49,058 bases of DNA from Spirochaetales bacterium (GCA_012797605.1 JAAZOT010000067.1:1-49058); one strand, 5' to 3'. Numbered from the stretch's first letter, positions 24,669 through 34,860 are shown. Notes: generated from the sequence alone by a model not told the origin. Translations and numbers: made by a program.

Positions 24669-25655
24669 TTGAATAAAGATTTAAAAATTCTTATCTGCGG
24701 TGGTGCCGGGTATATTGGAAGTACTTTTTGCTACTATTTAAAGAAAAAAGGATATAATCCAATAATACTTGATAACCTCTCAAAAGGCCATAAAGAATAT
24801 GTCATGGATTTTGAATTTTATAATTATGACATTGGTGATTATACTTCAATATTAAATCTTATAAAAAAACTTAAAGTTGATATTGTCTTTCATTTTTCGG
24901 CTTTTATAGAAGTTGGAGAATCTGTTAAAGACCCAATAAAATATTATGAAAATAATACTGCAAAAACAATTAATTTACTTAGAGCATGTATTGATGGTGG
25001 CACAAAATATTTTATATTTTCATCTACCGCTGCGGTGTATGGAATACCAGAAAAATTTCCTATATTGGAAGAATTTCCTTCTAATCCAATAAATCCATAC
25101 GGAAGATCTAAAAGTATGGTTGAACAGATATTGCAAGACCTTGATATGGCTAGTTTAATTAAAAGTGTATCTCTTAGATATTTTAATGCCAGCGGAGCTT
25201 TACCATCTTTGGAGACTGGAGAAGCTCATAATCCTGAAACTCATATTATACCAAGGATATTAGATGTTATCATAGGTAAATCTGATTATTTTACAATATA
25301 TGGCGATGATTATCCTACTTTAGATGGTACTTGTATAAGAGATTATATCCATGTTGTGGATTTGGCTGAAGCTCATTTTCTTGCAATGGAGTATCTTTTA
25401 AATGGTGGGAAAACAGAAATTTTCAACTTAGGTTCAGAAAATGGTTATTCTGTAAAGCAGATAATAGAATCTGTTGAAAAGATAACAAAAAAGAAAGTAG
25501 ATTTTAAAATAGGTAAAAGAAGGGAGGGAGACCCACCTATTTTAATAGCATCATCAAAAAAGATCAACGAAGTATTGGGCTGGAAAGCAAATTATAGGTT
25601 AGATGATATAATACAAACCTCTTATTTATGGCATCAAAAATTAAATAATAGATAA
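24669..25655 (+). CDS. galE: UDP-glucose 4-epimerase
   Basis: This short-chain dehydrogenase interconverts UDP-glucose and UDP-galactose for surface polysaccharides or the Leloir pathway. The NAD-binding motif GGAGYIGS lies near the start. The catalytic SSTAAVYG and YGRSK motifs follow, with the family blocks LRYFNASGA, ETHIIPRIL, YGDDYPTLDGTCIRDYIHVVDLAEAH and FNLGSENGYSV. The start codon is TTG at 24669, with AAAGGAG (24655-24661) seven bases upstream and no better ATG. The 328-residue length is normal. It ends seven bases before the convergent chemoreceptor gene, leaving no room for a separate terminator. Confidence 0.95.
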   Translation: MNKDLKILICGGAGYIGSTFCYYLKKKGYNPIILDNLSKGHKEYVMDFEFYNYDIGDYTSILNLIKKLKVDIVFHFSAFIEVGESVKDPIKYYENNTAKTINLLRACIDGGTKYFIFSSTAAVYGIPEKFPILEEFPSNPINPYGRSKSMVEQILQDLDMASLIKSVSLRYFNASGALPSLETGEAHNPETHIIPRILDVIIGKSDYFTIYGDDYPTLDGTCIRDYIHVVDLAEAHFLAMEYLLNGGKTEIFNLGSENGYSVKQIIESVEKITKKKVDFKIGKRREGDPPILIASSKKINEVLGWKANYRLDDIIQTSYLWHQKLNNR

Positions 25656-25662
25656 TAAATTT

Positions 25663-28179
25663 TTAATTTTCATTTATTTCTTTTATCTCTTTTACTTCAC
25701 TTTCATCGGTTTCATTTATTATAAGTTCATCATCCATATTTTCACTATTACTTGATTCTAATTTTGATATTAATTTCTTGTCTTCTTCTGTCTTATTTTC
25801 TTCTACTAAATTCTCTGAATCCATAGAAGTTTGTTCTTTCTCTAATAATTCTTCTATGACATAACCAAATGATATACAGAATAAAAATTTTCCTTCTTCT
25901 GAAAAATAAGGTCTAAATATTGTAAAAAAGGTTTTATCAAAAGCTCGTTGAAATCCAATATAATCCTTTGCCTCTTCAATGACTGTAGAATAGAATATGG
26001 ATTTTTTATATAAAGTAGTTCCTCTAATAGTTTTACCAGTTTCATCGTTGACAGTAGTATTAACTCTAATTAATTCGCCAGAACTCGAAAGTTGAAGAAT
26101 GGAAAAATCAGATTTATACTTATCTTTAAGCATTTGAGTGAAGGATAAGTCATTAGTTATGTCTATTCCATTAATTATTAATGTTTGAACCTGGTAATCG
26201 TTGATATTAACTATTTCTTTTTCCTCGATTTCAGAAAGATCATTTAATATTTCTTCTTCTATCTCTTCCAAAGTATTTATCAATTTATTTTCGTAACTTT
26301 GCTGAGTTTCAGCGGAAACCGGATTGAAATTAAAGAAAGAAAACATCTCTACTATATAGGTAAAGTCTTTCATTAGCCCATTTATATATTCAGAGATAGA
26401 TTGAGTTTCAGTTACTAATTCAGAGAGATTTTCAGCATTTTGAAGTATTTCAGATTTAAAAGTGAATGCAGAGCTACTGGTAACATCTATCATGTTTTTT
26501 ATCTGTTCAATAAGTCCATTTAGTCCAGAAAGATTCCCAACTATCTGCCTAAGTAATGTTTCTACTCCTCCTGTAGTTTCAGATGTTTCGAAAATTATTG
26601 TTCCTATTTCTTGGGTCATGTTGGAGATGCTATCAACAAAGTCTTTTGTTCTTGTCGCAAGTTTTCTTATTTCGGAAGCGACAACAGAAAATCCTTTTCC
26701 AAATTCTCCTGCTTTAGAAGATTCGATTGAAGCATTAAGTGAAAGCAAATTGGTCTGATTAGCAAGTGTTCTAATTTCGTTTGAAAATTGAAGTATTTTA
26801 TTATAGAGTTCTTTAATTTTATTCATGTTTGCAATTAAATCAGAAACTACTTTTACATTTTCACTTGCTTTAGTAAGTGAATCTTTTGAATAATTTAATG
26901 ATGTCCTTGCTATATCTTGAATATTTTGGAATTTTTCCAGTATTTCACCAAAGTTGTCCGTTAGTTCTCTAAATTTATTTTGATATTCAGAAAGTTTGTT
27001 TTTCTCCTCACTAAATAATTGATTTGTTGCATCTAGAGTTGTTGAAAAAACATCTGAAAGATTTGAAGTCTCTTCAAAAATTGATTTGAATTGCTTAAGT
27101 AAAGTTTTAATAGAATTTCTAAGAGGATCTAGTTCATCTTTTTTTAATTCAATATCCATCGAAAGATTTCCAGAATTTATGCTTTTATATATTCTATTGA
27201 AATACTTTAATGGATTGAAAATTATCAATTGAATAAATAAGTTGACTAAAAATATCAAGATAATAATCATGATAAGAGAGACGATAAAGACCCATCTTGT
27301 TATTTTTGACACTTTATTATCAACATTTGAATATGGAAATAGTGAAACAATCTTAAAATAATATACTTCCAGCACAGAAGTAAAAGATAAATATCTTTCA
27401 CCAGTTTTAACATCATAAATATTACCTTTACCTGAAACAGATAAAGCAGGCATAAAATCGATATTAGTTACATCACTTCCAAGAGTGTAAAAAGGAGTTT
27501 TTTTATCTGATTCTGTTCCTATAGTTGAATCAGAAACATCGATTATAGATATGGCATGTAAATCAGCTGGAAAATCCCTAAAATCAAAAGATTCCTCTAT
27601 AAATTTCTCAAAGGATTGTCTGCTATAAATTATCAAAATTTGAAATAAAGAGTTTTTTGCAAAATCATCTATTTTTAGGGCTTGAGTTCGAAAATTATAA
27701 TAATGTCCATCTATAAAAATTATTCCTTCGTAAGAAGATACTTCTGCCGCGTATTTTTTTATTCCTTTTTCTCCTGTCGTTGTAGGAAGTTCAGTAAAAG
27801 AAGAAATTTCGTTTGCGTTTGTATAATATAATTCAGTAAAATCACCATTATAAAGATATATAGTTTTATCTGGATTTTTTTGTTCAAAATTATTTTGAAT
27901 ATACGAGATCATATAAGAAGTAGCGGATTCTTTGTATTTTAGAGTATATTCCTTTAAAGTTGGATAGATCTGTGAAATAGCTAAAGATAAATTATCTCTT
28001 ATTGTTTTAGTATTTGATTTAATATACTTAATTAAAAAAAGGTTCGAAGTAATTAAATTTTCAGCAGTTTTATTGAATAGTTCTGCTTTTAATTGTTTCG
28101 AAATAGAAACATTTAATATAATAAAAAAGACTAGAAAGAAAAATATAAAGAAAATAAAAATTCTTAATTTAATATTCAT
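25663..28179 (-). CDS. Methyl-accepting chemotaxis protein with additional C-terminal Cache-like domain
   Basis: This is a membrane chemoreceptor of 838 residues. TM1 (about 6-24) and TM2 (296-322) flank a periplasmic dCache-like sensor. A HAMP-like region and coiled coil lead to the signalling tip at about 468-502 ([20 protein letters not shown], then [20 protein letters not shown]), which contacts CheA/CheW. After the return helix, residues 664-775 look like another sensor domain of the Cache_3/Cache_2 type: [53 protein letters not shown]. An acidic tail (780-838) follows. AAGAAGG precedes the ATG. A Cache-like domain placed C-terminal to the tip would lie in the cytoplasm, which is unusual. 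Confidence 0.93.
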   Translation of the reverse strand: MNIKLRIFIFFIFFFLVFFIILNVSISKQLKAELFNKTAENLITSNLFLIKYIKSNTKTIRDNLSLAISQIYPTLKEYTLKYKESATSYMISYIQNNFEQKNPDKTIYLYNGDFTELYYTNANEISSFTELPTTTGEKGIKKYAAEVSSYEGIIFIDGHYYNFRTQALKIDDFAKNSLFQILIIYSRQSFEKFIEESFDFRDFPADLHAISIIDVSDSTIGTESDKKTPFYTLGSDVTNIDFMPALSVSGKGNIYDVKTGERYLSFTSVLEVYYFKIVSLFPYSNVDNKVSKITRWVFIVSLIMIIILIFLVNLFIQLIIFNPLKYFNRIYKSINSGNLSMDIELKKDELDPLRNSIKTLLKQFKSIFEETSNLSDVFSTTLDATNQLFSEEKNKLSEYQNKFRELTDNFGEILEKFQNIQDIARTSLNYSKDSLTKASENVKVVSDLIANMNKIKELYNKILQFSNEIRTLANQTNLLSLNASIESSKAGEFGKGFSVVASEIRKLATRTKDFVDSISNMTQEIGTIIFETSETTGGVETLLRQIVGNLSGLNGLIEQIKNMIDVTSSSAFTFKSEILQNAENLSELVTETQSISEYINGLMKDFTYIVEMFSFFNFNPVSAETQQSYENKLINTLEEIEEEILNDLSEIEEKEIVNINDYQVQTLIINGIDITNDLSFTQMLKDKYKSDFSILQLSSSGELIRVNTTVNDETGKTIRGTTLYKKSIFYSTVIEEAKDYIGFQRAFDKTFFTIFRPYFSEEGKFLFCISFGYVIEELLEKEQTSMDSENLVEENKTEEDKKLISKLESSNSENMDDELIINETDESEVKEIKEINEN

Positions 28180-28227
28180 AGTCCGAACCTTCTTAAATTT
28201 TATTAAGTAATATTTTTATATATTTTT

Positions 28228-30579
28228 CTATCCACATTTTGAATAACCACAATCATGGCATGTTATACAACCTTCTTCTTGGACCAAAACACCCCCACAA
28301 TCAGGGCAAATACCAGCCACTTCTTTTCTTCTTTTTAATTCTTCAATTTTATCTTTTTCTTTTAGTAATTTTTCATTTTTAAGGAAAAAATTATTTGCAA
28401 CATCTACTTTATTTTCGACAGAAAGGTCATAGTTTGTTATACTTTCTGATTCAAATAGAGAATTTTTTTCATTCAAATAGATTTCGATGGCTTTAGCAAT
28501 GCCATCGGCACAGGATAAAGTTTTACCATTTTCAGAAGGAAAAATAGTTGGATTAGGGCATCTTATCCCTTTTAGTTGTTTGATTATAGAATAAGGATCA
28601 ATATGAGACCTTAATGCTAATGAGATTAATCTACTTATCGCTTCAATCTGAGAAGATGCACAACCTCCAGCTTTGCCAATGGTTGCAAAAAGTTCAACCA
28701 ATCCGAATTCATCTTCATTAATAGTAACATAAAGATGCCCACAACCTGTTTCAATTTTTATTGTTTTACCTATCGTAGTTAATGGTCTTTTTCTAGGTTT
28801 TTTAAATTTTTCATCAATTCTTAGGATATCATTTTTAGCATCATCATTTACTTTTTTATCATCTTTCTCTGATATCCCAAGATGCAAAATCCCTTCTCTA
28901 CTTTTATCTCGATAGATTGTTATACCCTTGCATTTTAGTTTGTAGGCTAGTTTGTATGATTTTGCAACATCATCAATTGTTGCACTTTCCGGGAAATTTA
29001 TTGTCTTTGAAACCGCATTATCGGTATATTCTTGAAATGCTGCTTGTATCTTTATATGCCATATTGGTTCAATATCATGTGCGGTTACAAATATAGATTT
29101 AATAGAGTCTGGAATCTCTTCAATCTCTTTAATACTTCCTTTTTCGATAATTTTATCTATTATTGTATCATTGATTTCAGGTATATTAGAAATAATATTT
29201 TGAAAATATGGATGAAAATACCTTAACATGTTGGAATCCATGGCTTTTCTGGAATATGCTAAAGCAAAAACAGGTTCAATACCACTCGAAGCTTCAGCAA
29301 TAAGGGAAATGGTGCCTGTTGGAGCTATCGTTGTTAAAGTAGCATTTCTTAACTTTAAGTTTTTAGGAGAATAAATGGATTTTTCCCAGTTAGGAAACAC
29401 TCCTCTTTCTTCAGCTAATTGTATTGATGATTCTAAAGCATATTCATAAATTTCCTTCATAATAAGTCGGGAGGTTTCTACTGCTTTTTCACTATTGTAA
29501 GGAATCGCAAGTTTAAAAAGCATATCAGCAAAACCCATTACCCCAAGACCAATTTTTCTATTCCCTTTAGTCATCTTTTCGATTTGAGGCAAAGGATAAA
29601 TATTTTTATCAATAACATTATCTAAAAACCTGACTGCTAAAGCAGTTGTCTTTCTTAATCTATCGAAATCTATTTCATACTTACCATCTTTTTCTTTTAG
29701 CATATTATTTAGATTTATAGAACCAAGGTTACAAGATTCATAAGGTAAAAGAGGCTGTTCGCCGCAAGGGTTTGTAGATTCTATTTCACCAATTTGAGGA
29801 GTTGGATTTTTTCTGTTTATTTCATCTATAAATATGATACCTGGTTCACCAGTTCTCCAAGCACTCTGTACTATTAAATTGAAGATTTCTTTTGCAGATT
29901 CTTTCCCAACAATCTTTTTAGTTCTTGGATTAATAAGTTCATAATCTGAATCCTTTTCAACTGCTTCTAAAAATTTATCAGTAAGAGCAACAGAGATATT
30001 GAAATTTGTAAGTTTTGTAAGGTCATTTTTATATGTAATAAACTCTCTAATATCAGGGTGATGAACACTTAAAATACCCATGTTGGCACCTCTTCTTTTC
30101 CCACCCTGCTTTATAGCATTTGTTGCTGCATCAAATACTTCCATAAATGAAACTGGACCAGAGGAAACACCTGCCGTAGATTTTACAATGTCATTTCTTG
30201 GTCTAAGCCTTGAAAAGGAAAAACCAGTACCACCACCAGTTTTATGTATGATAGCAGCATGTTTAACAGCGTCAAAAATTTCATCAATTGAATCACCTAC
30301 AGGTAAGACAAAGCAAGCAGAGAGCTGCCCAATATCAGTTCCTGCATTCATAAGTGTTGGCGAGTTAGGAAGAAAATCAAAAGAAGTCATAAGTTCATAG
30401 AACTTTGCTTCATATTCATCTATATTAGCTTTGCTATTATATATTTTTTCTGCTGAAGCTATATTTTTTGAAACTCTTTCAAATAAACCTTCGATTGTCT
30501 CAATTGGTTCTCCTTCTTTATCTTTTAATAGATATCTTTTTGTAAGTATTAATTTCGCATTTTCACTTAAATTAAGCAT
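28228..30579 (-). CDS. nrdJ: Adenosylcobalamin-dependent (class II) ribonucleotide reductase
   Basis: NrdJ reduces ribonucleotides to deoxyribonucleotides with a B12-generated radical and needs no oxygen. Seen are FLPNSPTLMNAG, QLSACFVLPVGDS (first redox Cys), KTGGGTGFSFSRLRP, KRRGANMGIL, STNPCGEQPLLPYESCNLGS (catalytic thiyl Cys and second redox Cys) and APTGTISLIA. A TSCPD domain (GHLYVTIN, GKAGGCASSQIEA) and a cysteine-rich end (CPDCGG, CHDCGYSKCG) complete the protein. I start at the ATG at 30579, five bases after a GGGGG ribosome-binding-like run; an ATG at 30582 is equally possible. The open frame extends to 30693, but that part is hydrophobic AT-rich sequence and is probably not translated. 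No cobalamin riboswitch is visible upstream. Confidence 0.96.
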   Translation of the reverse strand: MLNLSENAKLILTKRYLLKDKEGEPIETIEGLFERVSKNIASAEKIYNSKANIDEYEAKFYELMTSFDFLPNSPTLMNAGTDIGQLSACFVLPVGDSIDEIFDAVKHAAIIHKTGGGTGFSFSRLRPRNDIVKSTAGVSSGPVSFMEVFDAATNAIKQGGKRRGANMGILSVHHPDIREFITYKNDLTKLTNFNISVALTDKFLEAVEKDSDYELINPRTKKIVGKESAKEIFNLIVQSAWRTGEPGIIFIDEINRKNPTPQIGEIESTNPCGEQPLLPYESCNLGSINLNNMLKEKDGKYEIDFDRLRKTTALAVRFLDNVIDKNIYPLPQIEKMTKGNRKIGLGVMGFADMLFKLAIPYNSEKAVETSRLIMKEIYEYALESSIQLAEERGVFPNWEKSIYSPKNLKLRNATLTTIAPTGTISLIAEASSGIEPVFALAYSRKAMDSNMLRYFHPYFQNIISNIPEINDTIIDKIIEKGSIKEIEEIPDSIKSIFVTAHDIEPIWHIKIQAAFQEYTDNAVSKTINFPESATIDDVAKSYKLAYKLKCKGITIYRDKSREGILHLGISEKDDKKVNDDAKNDILRIDEKFKKPRKRPLTTIGKTIKIETGCGHLYVTINEDEFGLVELFATIGKAGGCASSQIEAISRLISLALRSHIDPYSIIKQLKGIRCPNPTIFPSENGKTLSCADGIAKAIEIYLNEKNSLFESESITNYDLSVENKVDVANNFFLKNEKLLKEKDKIEELKRRKEVAGICPDCGGVLVQEEGCITCHDCGYSKCG

Positions 30580-30781
30580 CATTACCCCCGACTGTCTAAA
30601 TAGATAATAAATATATAAAAATATAATGAATTTTTTTAATAATTCAACAGAATAAAAATGATAATAAAAATTTTTTAATAACTTATTTTGCAAAAATTTA
30701 ATAATCTGTTATTTTTTGAATGACGATAAAAGTATAATTATTTTTTTATTTATTTTTCAAAAATTAATAAAGGATTATTTG

Positions 30782-31162
30782 GTGCAGAAAAAAGTTCTTG
30801 TGGTCGATGATGTTCTAGTTATTTTGGATTTTGTAAAAATGGTTCTTGAGATGAATAACTATAAAGTTATAACATGCTTAAATGGTTATGAGGCTATAGA
30901 ACATATAAAAAAAGATGACTCTATAGGACTCATATTACTTGATCTTATGATGCCAGAAATCTCTGGTTGGGATACTTTAAGAGAAATTAGAAAAATTAAA
31001 TCAAAGGAACAACTTCCCGTAATAATATTTACTGGCAATGTTAAAGAAAGAGAGCAATTAGAAAACAATCCTTTAAAAAACGAGATATTAGATTTCATTT
31101 TAAAACCTGTTTCCTACGAAGATCTTATAAGAAGAATAGAGGTTGTTTCAAATACTTGGTAA
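30782..31162 (+). CDS. Receiver-only response regulator
   Basis: This is a single CheY-like domain of 126 residues. The acidic pocket is VVDD (Asp9, Asp10), the phospho-acceptor is Asp54 in LLDLMMPEISGWD, the switch Thr is in FTGN and Lys is in LKPVS. I choose GTG at 30782 because AAAGGA (30769-30774) is seven bases upstream. The frame stays open to a TTG at 30716, but those 22 extra codons (IIIFLFIFQKLI and similar) look like read-through of non-coding AT-rich DNA. It is divergent from nrdJ and directly before the V-ATPase operon. No kinase or output domain is near. Confidence 0.92.
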   Translation: MQKKVLVVDDVLVILDFVKMVLEMNNYKVITCLNGYEAIEHIKKDDSIGLILLDLMMPEISGWDTLREIRKIKSKEQLPVIIFTGNVKEREQLENNPLKNEILDFILKPVSYEDLIRRIEVVSNTW

Positions 31163-31188
31163 AAATTTTTTATAATTAATTAAGTAGT

Positions 31189-31216
31189 TTGACAAAATAA
31201 AGAAAAATAATAAAAT
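31189..31216 (+). promoter_or_regulatory. Promoter of the V-ATPase operon
   Basis: TTGACA at 31189-31194 and TAAAAT at 31211-31216 are separated by 16 bases. The predicted transcript has an AT-rich leader of about 115 bases before the first stalk gene. Confidence 0.6.
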
Positions 31217-31285
31217 AATTTATAGATTAATCTTAGTTATAACTGAATATAAAATAATTTATAAGTTTATAGAATTTATAAATTT

Positions 31286-31330
31286 ATAGATAGAATAAGA
31301 ATAATTTATTAAGTTAATAGATAGAATAAG
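31286..31330. repeat. 14-bp direct repeat in the V-ATPase leader
   Basis: The 14-base string atagatagaataag occurs at 31286-31299 and 31317-31330, a 31-base period. The second copy runs into the AAGGAG ribosome binding site of the first ATPase gene. Confidence 0.7.
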
Positions 31331-31339
31331 GAGCTTTTG

Positions 31340-31654
31340 ATGGAATTTCAGCAGATAATAGAAATCCATGAAAAAGAAAAAGAATTAAAAATTGAGCTTC
31401 AAAAAACTTTAGAAAAAAAGAAAAATGAGTTTAATCTGATAGATCAATATTATAAGGACAAACTTGAAGAGTTGAAGAAAAGATTAGAGAAGTTTGCAGA
31501 AGAAAAAGAAAATCAGATTAAAGCAAGAGTAGAGAATGAAATAGAAAATATTGAAAACGAAACAAAAAATATTATTAAAAAACTAGATACTATCAACACG
31601 GATCTTATTAATAAAGCTATAGAATATGTCAAAGAAGAATTTTTTAAAGAATAA
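31340..31654 (+). CDS. V/A-type ATPase peripheral stalk subunit (G/H type)
   Basis: This short 104-residue protein is almost entirely charged heptad-like helix (KEKELKIELQKTLEKKKNEF, LEELKKRLEKFAEEKENQIK). It fits the G/H peripheral-stalk subunit (NtpF/AhaH), which pairs with subunit E to hold the catalytic head against subunit I. I choose the ATG at 31340, six bases after AAGGAG; a TTG codon at 31337 precedes it. As the first gene of the ATPase operon, its position matches the Enterococcus and Thermus orders. Sequence identity for this subunit is always low, so the call rests on composition and position. Confidence 0.82.
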   Translation: MEFQQIIEIHEKEKELKIELQKTLEKKKNEFNLIDQYYKDKLEELKKRLEKFAEEKENQIKARVENEIENIENETKNIIKKLDTINTDLINKAIEYVKEEFFKE

Positions 31655-31679
31655 TATATTTTTTAATTGGTAGGAAACT

Positions 31680-33698
31680 ATGCCTGTAAATAAGGTAAAA
31701 AAAATAAATCTACTTATTCATAAATCCGAGTATGATGAAATTATTAATATACTTCAAGAATCTGGTATAATACATATAGATGAACAGATACTTGAGAAGG
31801 TAGAAAACCAGATAAATTTGGAAAAGATAGAAAAAAAATTTGTTGATGAAGAAAAGTTAAAGAATTACATCTTAATTGTAGATAGACTTTTAGAAAGAAT
31901 AAAAAGTATATCAGTCGAATTTGAAAATAAAGATAAACAAGCAATTATAAATGATTTTTGCAATAAAATTGAGACTTTTACAAAAGCAGAATATAATAGA
32001 CTTATAAGTAGTTTCAACTATGAAAAAATTTTAGTTGAGATAAATGAACTTTTAGAGAAAGAAAAAAATTATGCAAATGAAATTGAAAAAAATAAAGCAA
32101 GAATAAATGCTCTTAATCCTATTTCTAATCTTACCATCCCTTTGGAATATTTAAAGGATTCAGAAAATTGCTTTATAAAGCTTTTTACTATATCTAGAAA
32201 TCAATATCAACTATTTTTAGAAGAGTTGGAAACTCTAAGAGAAAAGAATATCTATCAATTTTATTTTATTTCAGAGTATGAAAACAATATATTTTTTATA
32301 TTAGTTTGTCATAAAGATATCTTTCAAAATATCTTTCAGTTAATAAAAAAGCATGGTGGAGAGGAGTATTCCTTAGCAGAGCAGGATAAATCGGTTAATG
32401 ATAATATTTTTATCTATCAAGAAAAAATAGATGAAGATTTACTAAAGATAAAAGATATTCATTCTACTTTATTGGAAATAATTGAAGTTTATGGAAAATC
32501 TATTAAAGCCTTCTATGATGATATCTTTGCAAGATTTGCCAGAGAAAAAGTCGAACAAAGATTTATTTCGACAGAAACCGTAAAATATATCGTGGGATGG
32601 ATTTTAGAAAAGGATACAGAACAGATTAAAAAACTTATATCAAGGTTTAAGTTTATAGAGTATTCTATTGAAGATCCAAGTCCAGATGACGAGCCTCCAG
32701 TTGAATTAAAAAATAAAGAAATAATTCAACCTTATGAATCTTTAACTGAACTTTATTCTATTCCTAAATATAATGAAATAGATCCGACACCTTTAATTGC
32801 TCCTATCTATCCAATTCTATTTGGTATATGTCTTGGTGATGCTGGATATGGGTTATTATTATTAATCGGTTCATTATTCCTTATTAAGAAAAACAAAACT
32901 GAGAAACTATTAAAAGTCTTTTTTCAAAGCAGTATATGGACTATTGTTTTTGGTATTCTTACAGGTACATATTTTGGTACCAGGCTTGACCTTTTAGAAA
33001 AAAATGCCCCAGCTCTTTTTAATTTTATAAATACTTTTATTTGGTTTGATCCTCTTAAAAATCCTATGAAACTACTTGTACTTGCTTTACAAATCGGAAT
33101 AATTCAGATGGCAAGTTCTTTTTTAATAGCTTTTATAACACAGCTAAAATCAAAAGAATACTATAAAGCCTTTACTCAAACCTTAGCTTATTTTTTAATA
33201 ACAATTGCAGGGGCGCTTTTAGTAAGTACTATGTTTGGATTCTATCTTCCAGGTCTAGTTAAAAATATTTTAACTGGTATTTGCGGGATTTCGATTTTAT
33301 CCTTGTTGATATTTAGTGCTAATAGTGAAAAGTCAGCTTTCGAAAAAGGCATTGGAAAATTTTTCGCAGTATATAATGTTGCAGGTATAATGGGAGATAT
33401 TTTATCTTTTTCAAGACTTTTAGCCTTGGGCTTATCTACAAGCGTAATAGCCATGGTAGCAAATATTACTGCTGAAATTATTAGAGGTTCTAAATTTAAT
33501 CCTGCCACTTGGATATTATCTTTAATCCCTTTAATAATGTTGCATGGAATAAATTTTGTTTTGGGACTATTAGGTTCTTTTGTACATTCAATGCGTTTGC
33601 AATTTGTTGAGTTTTTTAAGAATTTTTATGAAGGTGGTGGCAAAAAATGGACTCCATTCAAAAGAGTTCATAAATATTCAATCATTATAAAACAATAA
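31680..33698 (+). CDS. ntpI: V/A-type ATPase membrane subunit I (a)
   Basis: This is the stator subunit that forms the ion half-channels beside the rotating K ring. A cytoplasmic N-terminal half (about residues 1-360) contains long coiled coils, and a membrane half has about seven or eight helices. Conserved membrane motifs include PILFGICLGDAGYGLLLL, IGIIQMASS and MGDILSFSRLLALGLSTSVIA, the last with the essential Arg in FSRLLALGL. The length of 672 residues is normal. TAGGAAA precedes the ATG. It is the second gene of the nine-gene operon. Confidence 0.96.
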   Translation: MPVNKVKKINLLIHKSEYDEIINILQESGIIHIDEQILEKVENQINLEKIEKKFVDEEKLKNYILIVDRLLERIKSISVEFENKDKQAIINDFCNKIETFTKAEYNRLISSFNYEKILVEINELLEKEKNYANEIEKNKARINALNPISNLTIPLEYLKDSENCFIKLFTISRNQYQLFLEELETLREKNIYQFYFISEYENNIFFILVCHKDIFQNIFQLIKKHGGEEYSLAEQDKSVNDNIFIYQEKIDEDLLKIKDIHSTLLEIIEVYGKSIKAFYDDIFARFAREKVEQRFISTETVKYIVGWILEKDTEQIKKLISRFKFIEYSIEDPSPDDEPPVELKNKEIIQPYESLTELYSIPKYNEIDPTPLIAPIYPILFGICLGDAGYGLLLLIGSLFLIKKNKTEKLLKVFFQSSIWTIVFGILTGTYFGTRLDLLEKNAPALFNFINTFIWFDPLKNPMKLLVLALQIGIIQMASSFLIAFITQLKSKEYYKAFTQTLAYFLITIAGALLVSTMFGFYLPGLVKNILTGICGISILSLLIFSANSEKSAFEKGIGKFFAVYNVAGIMGDILSFSRLLALGLSTSVIAMVANITAEIIRGSKFNPATWILSLIPLIMLHGINFVLGLLGSFVHSMRLQFVEFFKNFYEGGGKKWTPFKRVHKYSIIIKQ

Positions 33699-33739
33699 AT
33701 ATTAAGTAATTCTGATTATACAAAAATAAGGAGGATTAA

Positions 33740-34210
33740 ATGGGTTTTACATTAGCAATTGTAGGAGCAGCTATTGCTGCTATTTTAAGTGGTATTGGTT
33801 CAGCTATTGGGATCATGATAGCAGGAAGAGCTGCAGCAGGTTCTCTATCAGAAGATCCGACAAAATTCGGTAAATTTTTACCACTTGTAGCATTACCAGG
33901 GACTCAAGGGATTTATGGTTTTATCATAGGTTTTTTAATATTCTTAAAACTAGGTATTATAGGTGGGACCCCAAACGAAACTATTTCTGTAAGCCGAGGT
34001 TTACAGTATATTTTTGCAGCAATGCCGATTGCTTTTGCTGGACTTTTTTCAGCAATATATCAAGGGAAAGTATGTGCAAGTGGAATAAATCTTGTTTCAA
34101 AGCAACCTACAGAAACAGGTAAAGCTCTCACAATGGGTGGTCTTGTTGAATTCTACGCAATTTTAGGATTATTAATCTCTATCTTCTTTGTTCTTTTTAT
34201 TACACCTTAA
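33740..34210 (+). CDS. ntpK: V-type ATPase rotor subunit K with Na+-binding signature
   Basis: This rotor-ring proteolipid of 156 residues has two tandem hairpins (four helices), the V-type duplicated form. Residues corresponding to the Na+ site of Enterococcus hirae NtpK (Leu61, Thr64, Gln65, Gln110, Glu139) are all present: Leu52, Thr55 and Gln56 in ALPGTQGIYG, Gln108 in SAIYQGK, and Glu137 in GGLVEFYAILG. Only the second hairpin has the ion-binding carboxylate. Both facts point to a Na+-translocating enzyme. AAGGAGG precedes the ATG. It lies 41 bases after subunit I. Confidence 0.96.
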   Translation: MGFTLAIVGAAIAAILSGIGSAIGIMIAGRAAAGSLSEDPTKFGKFLPLVALPGTQGIYGFIIGFLIFLKLGIIGGTPNETISVSRGLQYIFAAMPIAFAGLFSAIYQGKVCASGINLVSKQPTETGKALTMGGLVEFYAILGLLISIFFVLFITP

Positions 34211-34272
34211 TCTTCTTATATTAACTTCTAAATAGTATTATTAATTCTATCTATAAATTAAAAAGAGGGAAT

Positions 34273-34860
34273 ATGGGTTTTTCAGAGATAATCGAAAAGT
34301 TAATTTCTGATTATGAATTTCAAAAAAAACAGATTGAAAAAGAGTGGGACGATAAAATTTCTGAAAGAAAGAAAGAAATTGAAAAGCAAATTGATTCACT
34401 TTATGAGACTAGATCGAAAGAGATAGAAAGACAGATTGAAGAAGAGCAGCATTCAAAATTTTTAAATGCAAAACTTTATCAAAAGAATCTTGTATTAAAA
34501 AAGAAAAGACAACTTATAGATGATGTTTTTGAAAAGGCTTATCAACAAATATGTCAGATGGATGATCAAAAATATCTTTCTGTTTTAATTGATCTAATTG
34601 AAAGATATTCAGATAAAAATGATGAAGTTATTTTTCTTTCATCACTAGATTATCCAAAATATAAAGATATTCTCTCGAAAAAACTCGATGAAAAAAAAAT
34701 TATTTATAAGAATATATCTTCTTCAGATAAGTTTGAAAAGGGTGTTATCCTTTACAATGAGAAAAAGAAAGTTGAAACAAATCTTAGCTTTGAATCAATA
34801 ATGAAAAGGAAAAAAGAAAAGCTAGAAAATCATATAGGGAAGATATTACATGTTATCTAA
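34273..34860 (+). CDS. ntpE: V/A-type ATPase peripheral stalk subunit E
   Basis: This subunit forms the peripheral stalk with the G/H protein. The 195 residues start with a charged helical half (about 1-90, SDYEFQKKQIEKEWDDKISE and on), followed by a smaller alpha/beta domain that contacts subunit B, including the region ILYNEKKKVETNLSFES typical of E subunits. AGAGGGA precedes the ATG. Its last 11 bases overlap the start of subunit C, indicating translational coupling. Confidence 0.92.
   Translation: MGFSEIIEKLISDYEFQKKQIEKEWDDKISERKKEIEKQIDSLYETRSKEIERQIEEEQHSKFLNAKLYQKNLVLKKKRQLIDDVFEKAYQQICQMDDQKYLSVLIDLIERYSDKNDEVIFLSSLDYPKYKDILSKKLDEKKIIYKNISSSDKFEKGVILYNEKKKVETNLSFESIMKRKKEKLENHIGKILHVI

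Noticed and set aside
30580-30693. N-terminal extension of nrdJ by about 38 codons
   Set aside because: The extra part is hydrophobic AT-rich sequence not expected in NrdJ, and ATGs with a G-rich site lie downstream.
30716-30781. N-terminal extension of the receiver gene before 30782
   Set aside because: A receiver starts directly at VQKKVLVVDD, and AAAGGA is correctly spaced for the GTG at 30782.
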